From: an uncultured Spirochaetota bacterium
GTDB taxonomy: Bacteria > Spirochaetota > Spirochaetia > Treponematales > Rectinemataceae
Assembly: GCA_903821875.1 (NCBI GenBank)
Contig: CAIJMU010000124.1
Span: 62,001 to 126,000, forward strand
Direction: 5' to 3'
DNA: 64,000 nt
Shown: piece after piece, positions 50,494 through 58,894 of the stretch
Layout: every line of letters begins with the position of its first letter
Position numbering within the stretch: position 1 is the first letter of the stretch
Translations under genes and position numbers: made by a program
The notes under the pieces: model-generated
Databases searched by the model: none
What the model saw: the letters and a program-made list of their open reading frames with translations, nothing else
What the model was told of the DNA's origin: nothing

Positions 50494-53210
50494 CATTTGG
50501 CGAAGGGCAGGGCAATGGCAGCCATCGCGGCCGCCGTGTGGGAGCTGGCCTCGTTGATGACGAGCCAGCCGTCCACGTGGCGATGGAAGAGCGGCGTGGC
50601 TCCGAGGGAGGGTTCCATCCGCTTCGTGCGCGGCGCATTGTAGGCGCTGTCGAACCAGCCCGGGAAGTCGCCGTGCTGGATGTCCCCCACCACGAGGCCG
50701 GGGGGCGCTTCGAGCCAGCCCTTGCCGCCTCCGGCCTGGGCCCGCCATTGGTAGTCCCAGATCTCGTTGACCAGCCAGCGGACACGGTTCTGTGGGTCGC
50801 CGAGTCCGCTGATGTGGGACTTGGACAGGGGATTGGCGCCCAGCAGGTAGTTCCAGACAGCCACGACCCTGTCGCGGTAGCTGTTCCCAAGTGCTTCGTT
50901 CTTGGTCAGCCCCCAGGCCACCAGGTTGGGGAAGCCTGTCCGCTGGCCCGAGAACAGCCAGCCTACAGCTCCTTCGACCGCAGCCTGGTAGATGACGCCG
51001 AACACGGGCGACCCGCGCGGCAGGGCATTCATGCTGTCCACGACCTTGAACACGAATTTCCGTGCCTCGTCCTTCAGGGCCTGCGGGAGTTCGCTGCGTG
51101 TGGACAGGGCCACCGACAGATAGTCCTGGAGGGGCAAGCCGAAGGCATCCGAGCCATAGAGGACGAGGTCCATGGGATTGGAGGGCCACTCGGCTTTCAG
51201 GTGCTCGAGGTAGTCCTGGCTTCCGGTAGCTTCATAGAGGTTGGCTGCCGCGAAGATGAGCTGGCTCGAATAGGGATGCTTTCCGAGGCGCCATGCCCCG
51301 CCGTTCAGCGCAACGTCATCATACCACCAGCTGTTGTCATATTCGTGCGTGGCGTAGGCAGTCCAGGCGAGCACGGCGGCCTTCAGGTAGTTGCCGGCGC
51401 GGTCGGGATGCCGAGCCTTGCTATACTTGATGACCAATGGATCGGTGGCAGCCATCGCAAGGGCGCCGGCCACGGCGAGGGTAGCGCTCTTGAAGTGACC
51501 GTACTGCCCGTCGTACCAGATCCTTCCGCTCTGACCCTCGAGGGGGATCCCCTTTTCGAAATTGCCCTTCGCGGGCTTGATCCAGGCTGTCATCGCGCCT
51601 TCACCGTGGGTGTTGGCCACCATCCTGTAGAGCTCGTCGAGCTCATAGAAGGCCTCGTCGAGGTAGTCCGGGATGCCGTTGCCCGATTCGGGTATTTGGA
51701 GGGATTCGCCAAGGGCCTCGACCTTTTCGGGAAAGAGACGCGATGCAACGAGATAGTACGAAGAGGCCAGAGCCATGTTGAGAGGGATCTTTTCGCGGTC
51801 GCCTGCGTCCATGTGCCCGCCTGCGAGGTCAATCTTCAGGCCAGTGGACTGCTCGATCGCGTCATCGAGGTGGGCCGGCGGCCGGTTCCAGCGCGTCACT
51901 TCCGGGGCGCTGAGCCCGTGGTTTCCGTCACGGAGATGCATCATGCCCCTGAGTACGGTGTAGGCCACGAAATTGAAACCCTCGGCTCCGATCGCAAAGG
52001 GGGAGGAGAGACCCACCCCCGGCACGCTGATCCGGTAGCGCCCTGCCTTTGAAAAGGCCGAAAAATCAAGGACATAGACCTCCGAACCGGAGTAATAGTC
52101 CTCGGCGGCATTCGTCGTCCGTGCGATCGGACCCGTCCAGACGGCGGCTCCCCCCGCTTCCGGGACCACTGAAAAATTCCCCGTCCAGGAGGGAAGCTCT
52201 CCCGCAAAATCGATCCAGCCCTTGTTCCCGATGCCATCGACGCCAAGCCAGAGCGAAAGGTAGGCGAGCTTGGGCCCCACCGGCGGCAGGGCTTCCTGGT
52301 TGGCGTGGATGAGCTCCTTGGCGTCCTTGCCGGTGTAGGTGACCGACAGGCTGCCCGGTCTCGCGGGTCCGGGCCCGGTGGCTGCGGGCAGTACGGCGCC
52401 ATCGATGCTTATCCGGTAGTTCTTGCCGATCACCAGCGGTCTGTCGGCGGGAGCCTTTAAAAAGATCCGGTAGACCACCATGACATAGCCTGCCTGCCCG
52501 TCCTTGGTGGCCGCGCCCTGGGCGGCTGCCTCGGCGGGGGGGGTGAAGGGAGCGCGCTCAGGAAAGCTCCGACGCTGGACGCGCACGGGTCTTCGGGCAG
52601 AAATGTCGACACTCTCGTAATAGTTGGGATCATCGACGCTGGAGATCGAATAGCGGCCGACCTCGTTGACGGTATTCCGGTCATAGGGGAGTTCGGGGAG
52701 CCAGAGTTCGATCCATCGCTCCGCCAGGACGCGGGCAGAGGCAGCCTCGGAGGGCGGGGGGCTGGCCGGCCGCTCACGGAGGGCGGCCGGCAACCAGGAG
52801 TGCGTCAGGGCCGGCGCAGCGGGGAGGGCCGGGAGCGAGACCGGTGTCGAGGGCTGCACCGCGAGCACCACCATGTCGGAGCTGCCCCCGCCGCTTACGC
52901 TGATCAGGGCGGAACCGGGAGCCAGGGCTGTCGCCAGCCCCTCGGGCCCCACCGACACGATGGTCGGTGCGGAACTTAACCATGCGAGTCCTGTCAGGGA
53001 AGCTGTGGAAGCTGAGCCGATCGCGTGCAATTGAAGCTTGTCGCCGACGCGGAGTCTCGTATTGCCCTCTCGAATCTCGAGGATGCCTGCTGGGGCAGCC
53101 TGTGACTGGGGCCAGAGCATGCCGCCGCATAACGCGAGCGCTGCCAGGCATGACTGTCTCCTGCCGCGTTTTCCCGCCTTCCAGAACCCGCCCGAGATGG
53201 TCTCAGCCAT
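50493..53210 (-). CDS. Secreted glycoside hydrolase family 9 protein (endoglucanase-like)
   Basis: A 905-residue protein. Signal peptide (basic start, then SCLAALALCGGML, cleavage near SQAAPAG); a BIG2-type Ig domain (ILEIREGNTRLRVGDKLQL to VLAVQP); a long N-terminal beta region; the CelD_N-type Ig domain ending GRYRISVPGVGLSSPFAIG; then the alpha/alpha-barrel catalytic domain with GGHMDAGDREKIPLNMAL (DAGD motif with catalytic base) and a C-terminal NEASSHTAAAMAAIALPFAK containing the proton-donor glutamate. GH9 enzymes hydrolyse beta-1,4-glucans. GGHMDAGD departs from the usual GGWYDAGD. GGGGAGG precedes ATG 53210; the longer frame to 53465 is rejected. It may trim the cell's own polysaccharide or digest plant material. 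Confidence 0.9.
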   Translation of the reverse strand: MAETISGGFWKAGKRGRRQSCLAALALCGGMLWPQSQAAPAGILEIREGNTRLRVGDKLQLHAIGSASTASLTGLAWLSSAPTIVSVGPEGLATALAPGSALISVSGGGSSDMVVLAVQPSTPVSLPALPAAPALTHSWLPAALRERPASPPPSEAASARVLAERWIELWLPELPYDRNTVNEVGRYSISSVDDPNYYESVDISARRPVRVQRRSFPERAPFTPPAEAAAQGAATKDGQAGYVMVVYRIFLKAPADRPLVIGKNYRISIDGAVLPAATGPGPARPGSLSVTYTGKDAKELIHANQEALPPVGPKLAYLSLWLGVDGIGNKGWIDFAGELPSWTGNFSVVPEAGGAAVWTGPIARTTNAAEDYYSGSEVYVLDFSAFSKAGRYRISVPGVGLSSPFAIGAEGFNFVAYTVLRGMMHLRDGNHGLSAPEVTRWNRPPAHLDDAIEQSTGLKIDLAGGHMDAGDREKIPLNMALASSYYLVASRLFPEKVEALGESLQIPESGNGIPDYLDEAFYELDELYRMVANTHGEGAMTAWIKPAKGNFEKGIPLEGQSGRIWYDGQYGHFKSATLAVAGALAMAATDPLVIKYSKARHPDRAGNYLKAAVLAWTAYATHEYDNSWWYDDVALNGGAWRLGKHPYSSQLIFAAANLYEATGSQDYLEHLKAEWPSNPMDLVLYGSDAFGLPLQDYLSVALSTRSELPQALKDEARKFVFKVVDSMNALPRGSPVFGVIYQAAVEGAVGWLFSGQRTGFPNLVAWGLTKNEALGNSYRDRVVAVWNYLLGANPLSKSHISGLGDPQNRVRWLVNEIWDYQWRAQAGGGKGWLEAPPGLVVGDIQHGDFPGWFDSAYNAPRTKRMEPSLGATPLFHRHVDGWLVINEASSHTAAAMAAIALPFAK

Positions 53211-53240
53211 GTGTGCCTCCCCGCAGGGAGGCATCTTCCG

Positions 53241-53280
53241 GCTCCCCGACGGCCGCCAGTATACACGGCGACCGGGGAGC
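53241..53280 (-). other. Stem-loop in the surface-repeat to GH9 gap
   Basis: GCTCCCCG (53241-53248) and CGGGGAGC (53273-53280) with a 24-nt loop and partial inner pairing. It begins 7 nt beyond the surface-repeat stop on the minus strand. There is no T-run; the loop contains TATACT on that strand, so a GH9 promoter here is also possible. Confidence 0.4.
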
Positions 53281-53286
53281 GGGAAC

Positions 53287-54507
53287 TCAGATCCTGAAGC
53301 CGAAGAAGACCTTGGAATGGAGATCGAGGGAAAGGGAACCGAGGCTGAGCGAGCCGGCCAGGCCGGTGTGCATCCTGGCCGGCATGCCTTCCCAGCCGAC
53401 GATGTTCCCATCGACACGCACTCCGACAATCCCGTGGAGGCGCCAGATGAAGGGAATGCCGACACTCAGCTGCGTGCTTGGCCACAGGCGCTTGGGGCGT
53501 GCTGCCCACACTACGGCGGCAGGGGCTCTGAATGGGCCATTTCGCGCGAGGAAGGCCTCGGAAAGGGAACCGAAGTCGGCGTTCAGGTCGAGGTCGATAT
53601 CGACGTAGGTCGTCCTCTCGCTGGCCTTTCCGAAGTAGACGCGGCTGCCGAGTCCGAAGGACAGGGGCAGGGCATCGTAGACCGAGGCTGGACTCCCCCA
53701 AGGGTCCTTGGTTTCGGAGAATTCCTCCCAGGAAAGAATCATATACAGGGCCGGCGACCCGGACTGCCAATAGTACCAGCGGGAATTGTCGGGGATATCG
53801 TAGAGTACGCCGAAGCCCCCGATGCCGTTCCGGGCAACGTTGACGAGCCCGATCTGAAGGCCCTCGATCGAGTCGGCGACGTTGATGAGGCCAGCCTGCA
53901 CTCCGGTTACCCTGCCCGCGACGTTGACGATCGGAGAAATCTGGGCTCCTCGGACGCGGTCGGCGACCGTGAAAAGGCCCGCGATCTGGATTCCGTACAG
54001 GTCCCCTGCGATCGTGAAGAGACCAGCGAGCTGGAGGGGGCCGTTGTAGCGCTCTGCGATGTCGAAAAGACCAGCGGCCTGCATCCCGTCGACGGAACCG
54101 CCGGCGATGTTGAAGACCCCGCTGAGCTGGAGCCCGCTGACCTTGCCGCCTGCGATGTTGAAGACGCTGGCGAGTTGCATGCCCCCGACGTCACCGGTCG
54201 CTACGTTGAAGACCCCTGCGGATTGCAGACCCTGGACATCCCTGGCAATGTTGAAGACGCCCGAGCCCTGAATTCCGTCAACGTCTCGGGCCAGGGAGAA
54301 GACGCTTGCGACGCTTGCCCCGCGCACGTCCCTCGACAGGTTGCCGATAACGCCGAGCGCGAGTCCCGTATCCCCATAGCCGAAGGGGATGCCGACCCCG
54401 GGGACGAAGGAAATCTGGAGGGGGATGAAGTCTGATTCTTCGCTGCGATCCGCCGAAAGCGACCAGCCGAGTGAAAGCGTGCAGATGATCAAAAAAAGGC
54501 GTTTCAT
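53287..54507 (-). CDS. LA_2272-type surface-repeat protein
   Basis: A 406-residue protein with a signal peptide (MKRLFLIICTLSLGWSLSA). Residues about 51-236 comprise roughly 12 tandem repeats of 15-16 residues, consensus GxFNIAxxVxGLQxA, expected to fold as a beta-solenoid. The remainder looks like an outer-membrane or surface beta-rich domain ending in FFGFRI, an aromatic-rich terminus reminiscent of outer-membrane proteins. The repeat resembles the LA_2272 surface repeat described from Leptospira. GGAGAAGG precedes ATG 54507. It is followed by the GH9 gene after 76 nt and preceded by fdhD. The function is unknown, and surface display is an inference. Confidence 0.8.
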   Translation of the reverse strand: MKRLFLIICTLSLGWSLSADRSEESDFIPLQISFVPGVGIPFGYGDTGLALGVIGNLSRDVRGASVASVFSLARDVDGIQGSGVFNIARDVQGLQSAGVFNVATGDVGGMQLASVFNIAGGKVSGLQLSGVFNIAGGSVDGMQAAGLFDIAERYNGPLQLAGLFTIAGDLYGIQIAGLFTVADRVRGAQISPIVNVAGRVTGVQAGLINVADSIEGLQIGLVNVARNGIGGFGVLYDIPDNSRWYYWQSGSPALYMILSWEEFSETKDPWGSPASVYDALPLSFGLGSRVYFGKASERTTYVDIDLDLNADFGSLSEAFLARNGPFRAPAAVVWAARPKRLWPSTQLSVGIPFIWRLHGIVGVRVDGNIVGWEGMPARMHTGLAGSLSLGSLSLDLHSKVFFGFRI

Positions 54508-54615
54508 TACCTTCTCCCTTTCAGGCGAGAATTGGCCGAACCCCAGGCGGTACCGCATTCACGGAACCGCTGCGAATGGATCGGCATGCCCTCGTGATCG
54601 AGGCGCACGCCAAGG

Positions 54616-54644
54616 AAGATAGCGCTCGAAAAGTAAGAAAACAA
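54616..54644 (-). promoter_or_regulatory. Possible promoter of the surface-repeat gene
   Basis: On the minus strand TTGTTT (54639-54644), 17-nt spacer, TATCTT (54616-54621), in an AT-rich patch just past the fdhD stop and about 110 nt before the surface-repeat ATG. Confidence 0.35.
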
Positions 54645-55382
54645 TCACTCGGAGAGGAGACGGGTACCTCCGCAATACACGATTGCCTCGTGCGATCCGA
54701 TCCGGCCTATGAGGGTCAGGTCGTAGTCGCGGGCAAGCGCGTAAGCCGAGGAGGTCGGAATGCTGCGGGAGGCGAGGACCGGCACGCCCGCCCTGATGGC
54801 CTTGACGACCATGTCCGCTGCGATGCGTCCGCTCGTGAGGATAGCCATCGAAGGGAGGTCCTCTCCGTCGAGGAAGCCCCGGCCGACCACCTTGTCGACA
54901 GCATTATGACGACCTACGTCCTCGCGCACGGTTTCGCGGCGCTCCCCGTCGGGGGGGGCCAGGGCGGCGCAATGCATCCCGCCTGAGTCGCGGTACAGTT
55001 CCGCTGCGGCGAACATTTCGCGCGAACGCCCGGCCAGGGCTTCCAGGGAGAAGCGCGCCGGACCCGGGGGCAGGGGCCTTCCATCAAGCCCGAAGAGCTC
55101 CCCGGGAGTTGCACCGGCTCCGCAGGCCGAGGCGATGAGGGCGACTGGACCGAGGGGAAGGGAGGGGCCGCCATGCCGGCCAAGATCGACGCGCCCGCCA
55201 TCTGGACAGATGAACAGGGAAGCCAGGCTGTCCCGGTCGGACAGGAGCCCTCGCCCCACGAGGTGGCCGACTGCAAGTTCGTCGAGATTGAGGGGCGTGC
55301 AGAACAGCACACAGAGATCCTTCCCATCCACGCGGATGAGGACAGGGGCTTCGGGTGCCAGCGGGAAGGGATGACGGGACAT
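54645..55382 (-). CDS. fdhD: Formate dehydrogenase accessory sulfurtransferase FdhD
   Basis: A 245-residue protein with FdhD landmarks: CTPLNLDELAVGHLVGRGLL (28-47), REDVGRHNAVDKVVGRGFLD, SGRIAADMVVKAIRAGVPVL and ASRSIPTSSAYALARDYDLT. FdhD transfers sulfur from a cysteine desulfurase to molybdenum or tungsten cofactor. The usual CxxC site is represented by SACGAGA, so only one cysteine (Cys87) remains there. No formate dehydrogenase is in view. A tungsten-type aldehyde:ferredoxin oxidoreductase is encoded divergently 250 nt away, which suggests either a shared cofactor need or chance. About 30 residues shorter than the E. coli protein at the N-terminus. Confidence 0.9.
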   Translation of the reverse strand: MSRHPFPLAPEAPVLIRVDGKDLCVLFCTPLNLDELAVGHLVGRGLLSDRDSLASLFICPDGGRVDLGRHGGPSLPLGPVALIASACGAGATPGELFGLDGRPLPPGPARFSLEALAGRSREMFAAAELYRDSGGMHCAALAPPDGERRETVREDVGRHNAVDKVVGRGFLDGEDLPSMAILTSGRIAADMVVKAIRAGVPVLASRSIPTSSAYALARDYDLTLIGRIGSHEAIVYCGGTRLLSE

Positions 55383-55462
55383 CAGGGGAGCCTAGCCAGG
55401 GGGAGGGGAAGGGTCAACGGGCTGCGGCTGGCCAAGCGCTGCCGGCGGGCAGATATCCACGA

Positions 55463-55491
55463 TTGACAAGCGCAAGGGGAGCCCCTAGAGT
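55463..55491 (+). promoter_or_regulatory. Sigma-70-type promoter of the aldehyde oxidoreductase operon
   Basis: TTGACA (55463-55468), 17-nt spacer, TAGAGT (55486-55491): full -35 and 4 of 6 at -10. The transcript should begin near 55498 and carry the 28-codon dehydrogenase remnant before the oxidoreductase gene. Confidence 0.75.
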
Positions 55492-55520
55492 TTCATGGTT
55501 TCCAGCGTGAGGAGCATGAA

Positions 55521-55607
55521 ATGAAGAAGATCATGGTTCTGGGCACAGGAGCACAGGGCAGCATCAGAGCCCGCCGTCTGCTGGAAGAGGCCACCGTCGA
55601 GGCCTGA
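55521..55607 (+). pseudogene. 28-codon remnant of a Rossmann (saccharopine dehydrogenase-like) gene
   Basis: ATG 55521, preceded by GTGAGGAG, encodes MKKIMVLGTGAQGSIRARRL followed by eight residues and TGA. The G-x-G-A-Q-G dinucleotide-binding turn and the RRL helix match the N-terminus of saccharopine-dehydrogenase-type proteins, which are about 350-450 residues long; the rest is missing. The downstream gene starts 25 nt later with its own ribosome-binding site. An internal deletion of an ancestral operon gene is the simplest reading. A leader peptide is the alternative. Confidence 0.65.
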
Positions 55608-55632
55608 GAAACGGAATCCTGGAGGAAGCGAA

Positions 55633-57567
55633 ATGCCCAAGGGCTACTCTGGCGTCATCCTGCGCGTGAACCTCACGACGGGCAGCATCGGGAGGGAATC
55701 CCCGCCTGAGTCGTTATATCGGAGCTGTCTGGGTGGCTCCGCATTGGGGCTTCACTACATCCTGGCGGAGGTCCCCAAGGGGGCTGATCCACTCGGCCCC
55801 GAGAATGTCCTGACGCTCATGACGGGTGTGACGACAGGCGCGCCGATCAGCGGGCAGAGCCGCATCAACGCCAATGCGAAGTCCCCGATCTCGGGTGGGA
55901 TCGGCGACTCCCAGGGTGGCGGCTACTTCCCTGCCGAACTCAAGCTCGCGGGCTTCGATGGAATAATCATAACTGGTGCTTCGGCGACGCCGGTCTACCT
56001 CTGGATCAAGGACGGCAAGGCCGAGCTGCGGGACGCGGCCGGTCTGGTCGGGCTCGACACGGCAGCGGCGGAGGATCGCATCCGTGCGGAACTTGCCGAG
56101 GGAAAAACACAGATTCTCCAGCATGGTCCGGCCGCGGAGAAGGGTGTGCTCTTTTCCGCCCTGCTTTCAAACTCCAACCGAGCGAACGGTCGCACGGGCA
56201 TGGGCGCGGTCATGGCATCCAAGAAGCTCAGGGCAGTCGCTGTTCGCGGGACAGGGAAAGTTGCCATTGCGGATCAGGCGGCTCTGACCGAGCTTGCCCG
56301 CGAAGGAGCGAAGAACCTGCCCGACAACCCCGATGTCGCAGGGCTCGGAAAATACGGGACGGCGAGCGTCCTCATGGGCCAGAACACCATGGGTACACTG
56401 CCTACACGCAATTACAACGAAGGCCAGTTCGAGGAGGCGGAGTCACTCTCGGGCGAAAAGATATGGGACACTATCCTCCGCGGGCGGGAGACTGGCGACC
56501 AGGACAGGCTGGGCCGCGAGACCTGCCACGCCTGCATCGTGCGCTGCAAGCGCGTCGCGGAGGTGAAAGAAGGCAAGTACCGGGTCGATCCGCGCTACGG
56601 TGGGGCCGAGTACGAGACCCTCGCGGTCTTCGGCTCCTACTGCGGGATCTCCGACCTCGCGGCGATCAACCTTGCCAATCAGCTCTGCAATGCCGCTGGC
56701 ATTGATACGATAGCCTGCGGGGCGACAATCGCCTTCGCCATCGAGTGCTTCGAAAAGGGCATACTTACCACAAGGGATACCGGCGGACTCGAACTTGCCT
56801 TTGGCGACCCGGATGCCATGCTCGAACTTCTCAGGCAGATCGCTTCGGCCTCGACGCCCCTCGGACGGCTCCTCGGCAAGGGCTCCGCAAAGGCTGCCGC
56901 GGAAATCGGCAGGGGCGCCCAGGACTGCCTGGTCACCTTCAAGGGCGGCGAGGCTCCTGCGCATATGCCCCAGGCCAAGCGCTCGCTGTCCCTTATATAT
57001 ATGGTCAATCCCTTTGGCGCCGACCACCAGTCAAGCGAGCACGACTGGATTATCGAGGAGGGCATCGCGAGCGACCTCTACATGCAGAAGCTCTCGGAGA
57101 TAGGCCTCGACACGCGGATAGCAGCCTCCAGCCTCGAAGCCGACAAGATCCGCTTCGCCTGGCTCACCGAGGTTTTCTACTCCATGCTCGATTCCTTGGA
57201 ATTATGTCAATTCGTATGGGGGCCGGGCTGGACCCTCTACGGACCGAAGGACGTGGTGCGATTGGTCAAGGCCGTGACTGGCTGGGATGTCACGGTGGCC
57301 GAGCTCATGGCCGTGGGCGAGCGCCGCCTGAACCTCCTGCGCGCCTTCAACGCGCGGGAGGGCTTCGACCGTTCGCAGGACAGCATACCCACGAAATTCC
57401 TCAGGCCCCTCCTCGGCGCGGGTCCGACAGCGGGCTACGCCTTCGATGCGGTCGAGCTTCAGAAAAACCTCGATGAATACTACCGGCTCGCCGGATGGGA
57501 CGAACAAGGCATTCCGACGCCTGCGACCCTCCGGCGCCTCGGCATCGAAACAGTCGCCGAATTATAG
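55633..57567 (+). CDS. Aldehyde:ferredoxin oxidoreductase family tungsten enzyme
   Basis: A 644-residue protein, normal length for the family. The N-terminal domain has GYSGVILRVNLTTGSI and GVTTGAPISGQSRINANAKS; GRTGMGAVMASKKLRAVAVR (186-205) is the conserved pterin-binding region. CHACIVRC (Cys298, 301, 305) provides three [4Fe-4S] ligands, with a later Cys in LELCQFVW the fourth. Enzymes of this family oxidise aldehydes to acids with reduction of ferredoxin using a bis-pterin tungsten cofactor. CTGGAGGAAG precedes the ATG. Followed 11 nt later by a class III aminotransferase, it probably acts on an amino-acid-derived aldehyde. The substrate is not determinable. Confidence 0.92.
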   Translation: MPKGYSGVILRVNLTTGSIGRESPPESLYRSCLGGSALGLHYILAEVPKGADPLGPENVLTLMTGVTTGAPISGQSRINANAKSPISGGIGDSQGGGYFPAELKLAGFDGIIITGASATPVYLWIKDGKAELRDAAGLVGLDTAAAEDRIRAELAEGKTQILQHGPAAEKGVLFSALLSNSNRANGRTGMGAVMASKKLRAVAVRGTGKVAIADQAALTELAREGAKNLPDNPDVAGLGKYGTASVLMGQNTMGTLPTRNYNEGQFEEAESLSGEKIWDTILRGRETGDQDRLGRETCHACIVRCKRVAEVKEGKYRVDPRYGGAEYETLAVFGSYCGISDLAAINLANQLCNAAGIDTIACGATIAFAIECFEKGILTTRDTGGLELAFGDPDAMLELLRQIASASTPLGRLLGKGSAKAAAEIGRGAQDCLVTFKGGEAPAHMPQAKRSLSLIYMVNPFGADHQSSEHDWIIEEGIASDLYMQKLSEIGLDTRIAASSLEADKIRFAWLTEVFYSMLDSLELCQFVWGPGWTLYGPKDVVRLVKAVTGWDVTVAELMAVGERRLNLLRAFNAREGFDRSQDSIPTKFLRPLLGAGPTAGYAFDAVELQKNLDEYYRLAGWDEQGIPTPATLRRLGIETVAEL

Positions 57568-57578
57568 GGAGCAGCAGT

Positions 57579-58859
57579 ATGTCCAGGCTCTTTGATGACA
57601 ACTTTCCGAACATGTCACCGGTCTGGTCGAGGCTCTTCACCCTGGAAGTGGAAAGCGCCTCGGGCTCCTGGATCACAGCCACGGACGGTCGCCGCTTCCT
57701 CGACTTCACCTGTGGCATTGGCGTGACCAATACCGGCCACTGCCACCCCAGGGTGGTTGCGGCCATCGCGGCCCAGGCGGGGCTGTTCATCCATGCCCAG
57801 GCCAACATTGTCATACATAGGCCCATGCTCGAGCTCATAGGAGAGCTTAAGGGGATCCTGCCTTCCTCGCTGGACGGCTTTTTCTTCTCGAACTCAGGAG
57901 CCGAAGCCGTGGAGGGGGCTGTCAAGCTTGCGAGGGCCGTCACCGGGCGTCAGTCGCTGGTCGTATTCACCGGCTCTTTCCATGGACGCACAGGCCAGGC
58001 CATGGCCCTGACCACCTCCAAGGCGGGGTACAGGGGAAGGTCACAACTCATGCCATCCGGAGTCTTCGTCTCGCCCTATCCCTATCCGCTCCGTCTGGGA
58101 ATGAGTTCAGAGGCCTCGGTACGCTTCGCCCTCGAAAGCCTCGAGGAACTCTTCGCAAGTCAGGTGGCGCCGGGCGATGTGGCAGCCATCCTCATCGAAC
58201 CCGTCCTTGGCGAGGGCGGCTACGTCGAGGCTCCAACAGCCTTCCTCGCGGCCCTCCGCGAGCTCTGCGACAGGCATGGCATCATGCTCGTCTTTGACGA
58301 GATCCAGAGCGGCTTCGGCCGGACGGGAGCCTGGTTTTCCTTCGAGCGTGCCGGCGTAGTTCCGGATATCCTGATAGTTGCGAAGGGAATTGCGAGTGGA
58401 CTCCCCTTGTCGGCCGTTATCTCGAGGCTCGAGCATATGAAAAAGTGGCCCACAGGCTCGCATGGGGGAACCTATGGCGGCAATGCCGTGGCGATGGCTG
58501 CCGGAGTGGCGACCCTTCGCGCGATGCGTGATGAGGGTATGCCCGCCAATGCCGCCGCGATGGGGCAGCGCCTCCGCTCGGGGCTCCGCGACCTGGCGAG
58601 CCGCCATGGCAGCCTGGCCGAGGTGCGCGGACCGGGTCTCATGGTCGGGACGGAGTTCGCCGTGGATGGCAGCTCCCGCGGCTCAAAAACCTTAGTCAAG
58701 GCAATCATTGCGGAATGCGAGTCCAGGGGCCTCCTCCTCCTCAACTGTGGCACCTGGGACTCCACCATACGCTGGATTCCTCCCCTCAACGTGAGCGCCC
58801 AGGAGATAGACCGGGGCCTGGAAGTCTTCGCCGAAGCCCTCGTGGCTGCGAAGGCCTAG
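57579..58859 (+). CDS. Class III PLP-dependent aminotransferase
   Basis: A 426-residue omega-type aminotransferase. FLDFTCGIGVTNTGHCHPRV (40-59), FFFSNSGAEAVEGAVKLARA (101-120), GSFHGRTGQAMALTTS (132-147), VFDEIQSGFGRTGAWFSFE (238-256) and DILIVAKGIASGLPLSAVIS (263-282) are family signatures; Lys269 binds PLP. GABA, ornithine-type and lysine-6 aminotransferases look alike, so the substrate is open. ATG 57579 has GGGAG upstream. The context with an aldehyde oxidoreductase suggests it makes an aldehyde from a terminal amine for oxidation to the acid, with ferredoxin reduction. Confidence 0.92.
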   Translation: MSRLFDDNFPNMSPVWSRLFTLEVESASGSWITATDGRRFLDFTCGIGVTNTGHCHPRVVAAIAAQAGLFIHAQANIVIHRPMLELIGELKGILPSSLDGFFFSNSGAEAVEGAVKLARAVTGRQSLVVFTGSFHGRTGQAMALTTSKAGYRGRSQLMPSGVFVSPYPYPLRLGMSSEASVRFALESLEELFASQVAPGDVAAILIEPVLGEGGYVEAPTAFLAALRELCDRHGIMLVFDEIQSGFGRTGAWFSFERAGVVPDILIVAKGIASGLPLSAVISRLEHMKKWPTGSHGGTYGGNAVAMAAGVATLRAMRDEGMPANAAAMGQRLRSGLRDLASRHGSLAEVRGPGLMVGTEFAVDGSSRGSKTLVKAIIAECESRGLLLLNCGTWDSTIRWIPPLNVSAQEIDRGLEVFAEALVAAKA

Positions 58860-58894
58860 GGCAGGGCCCCGGGCTCAGCAGGGCTCGGCTGGGC

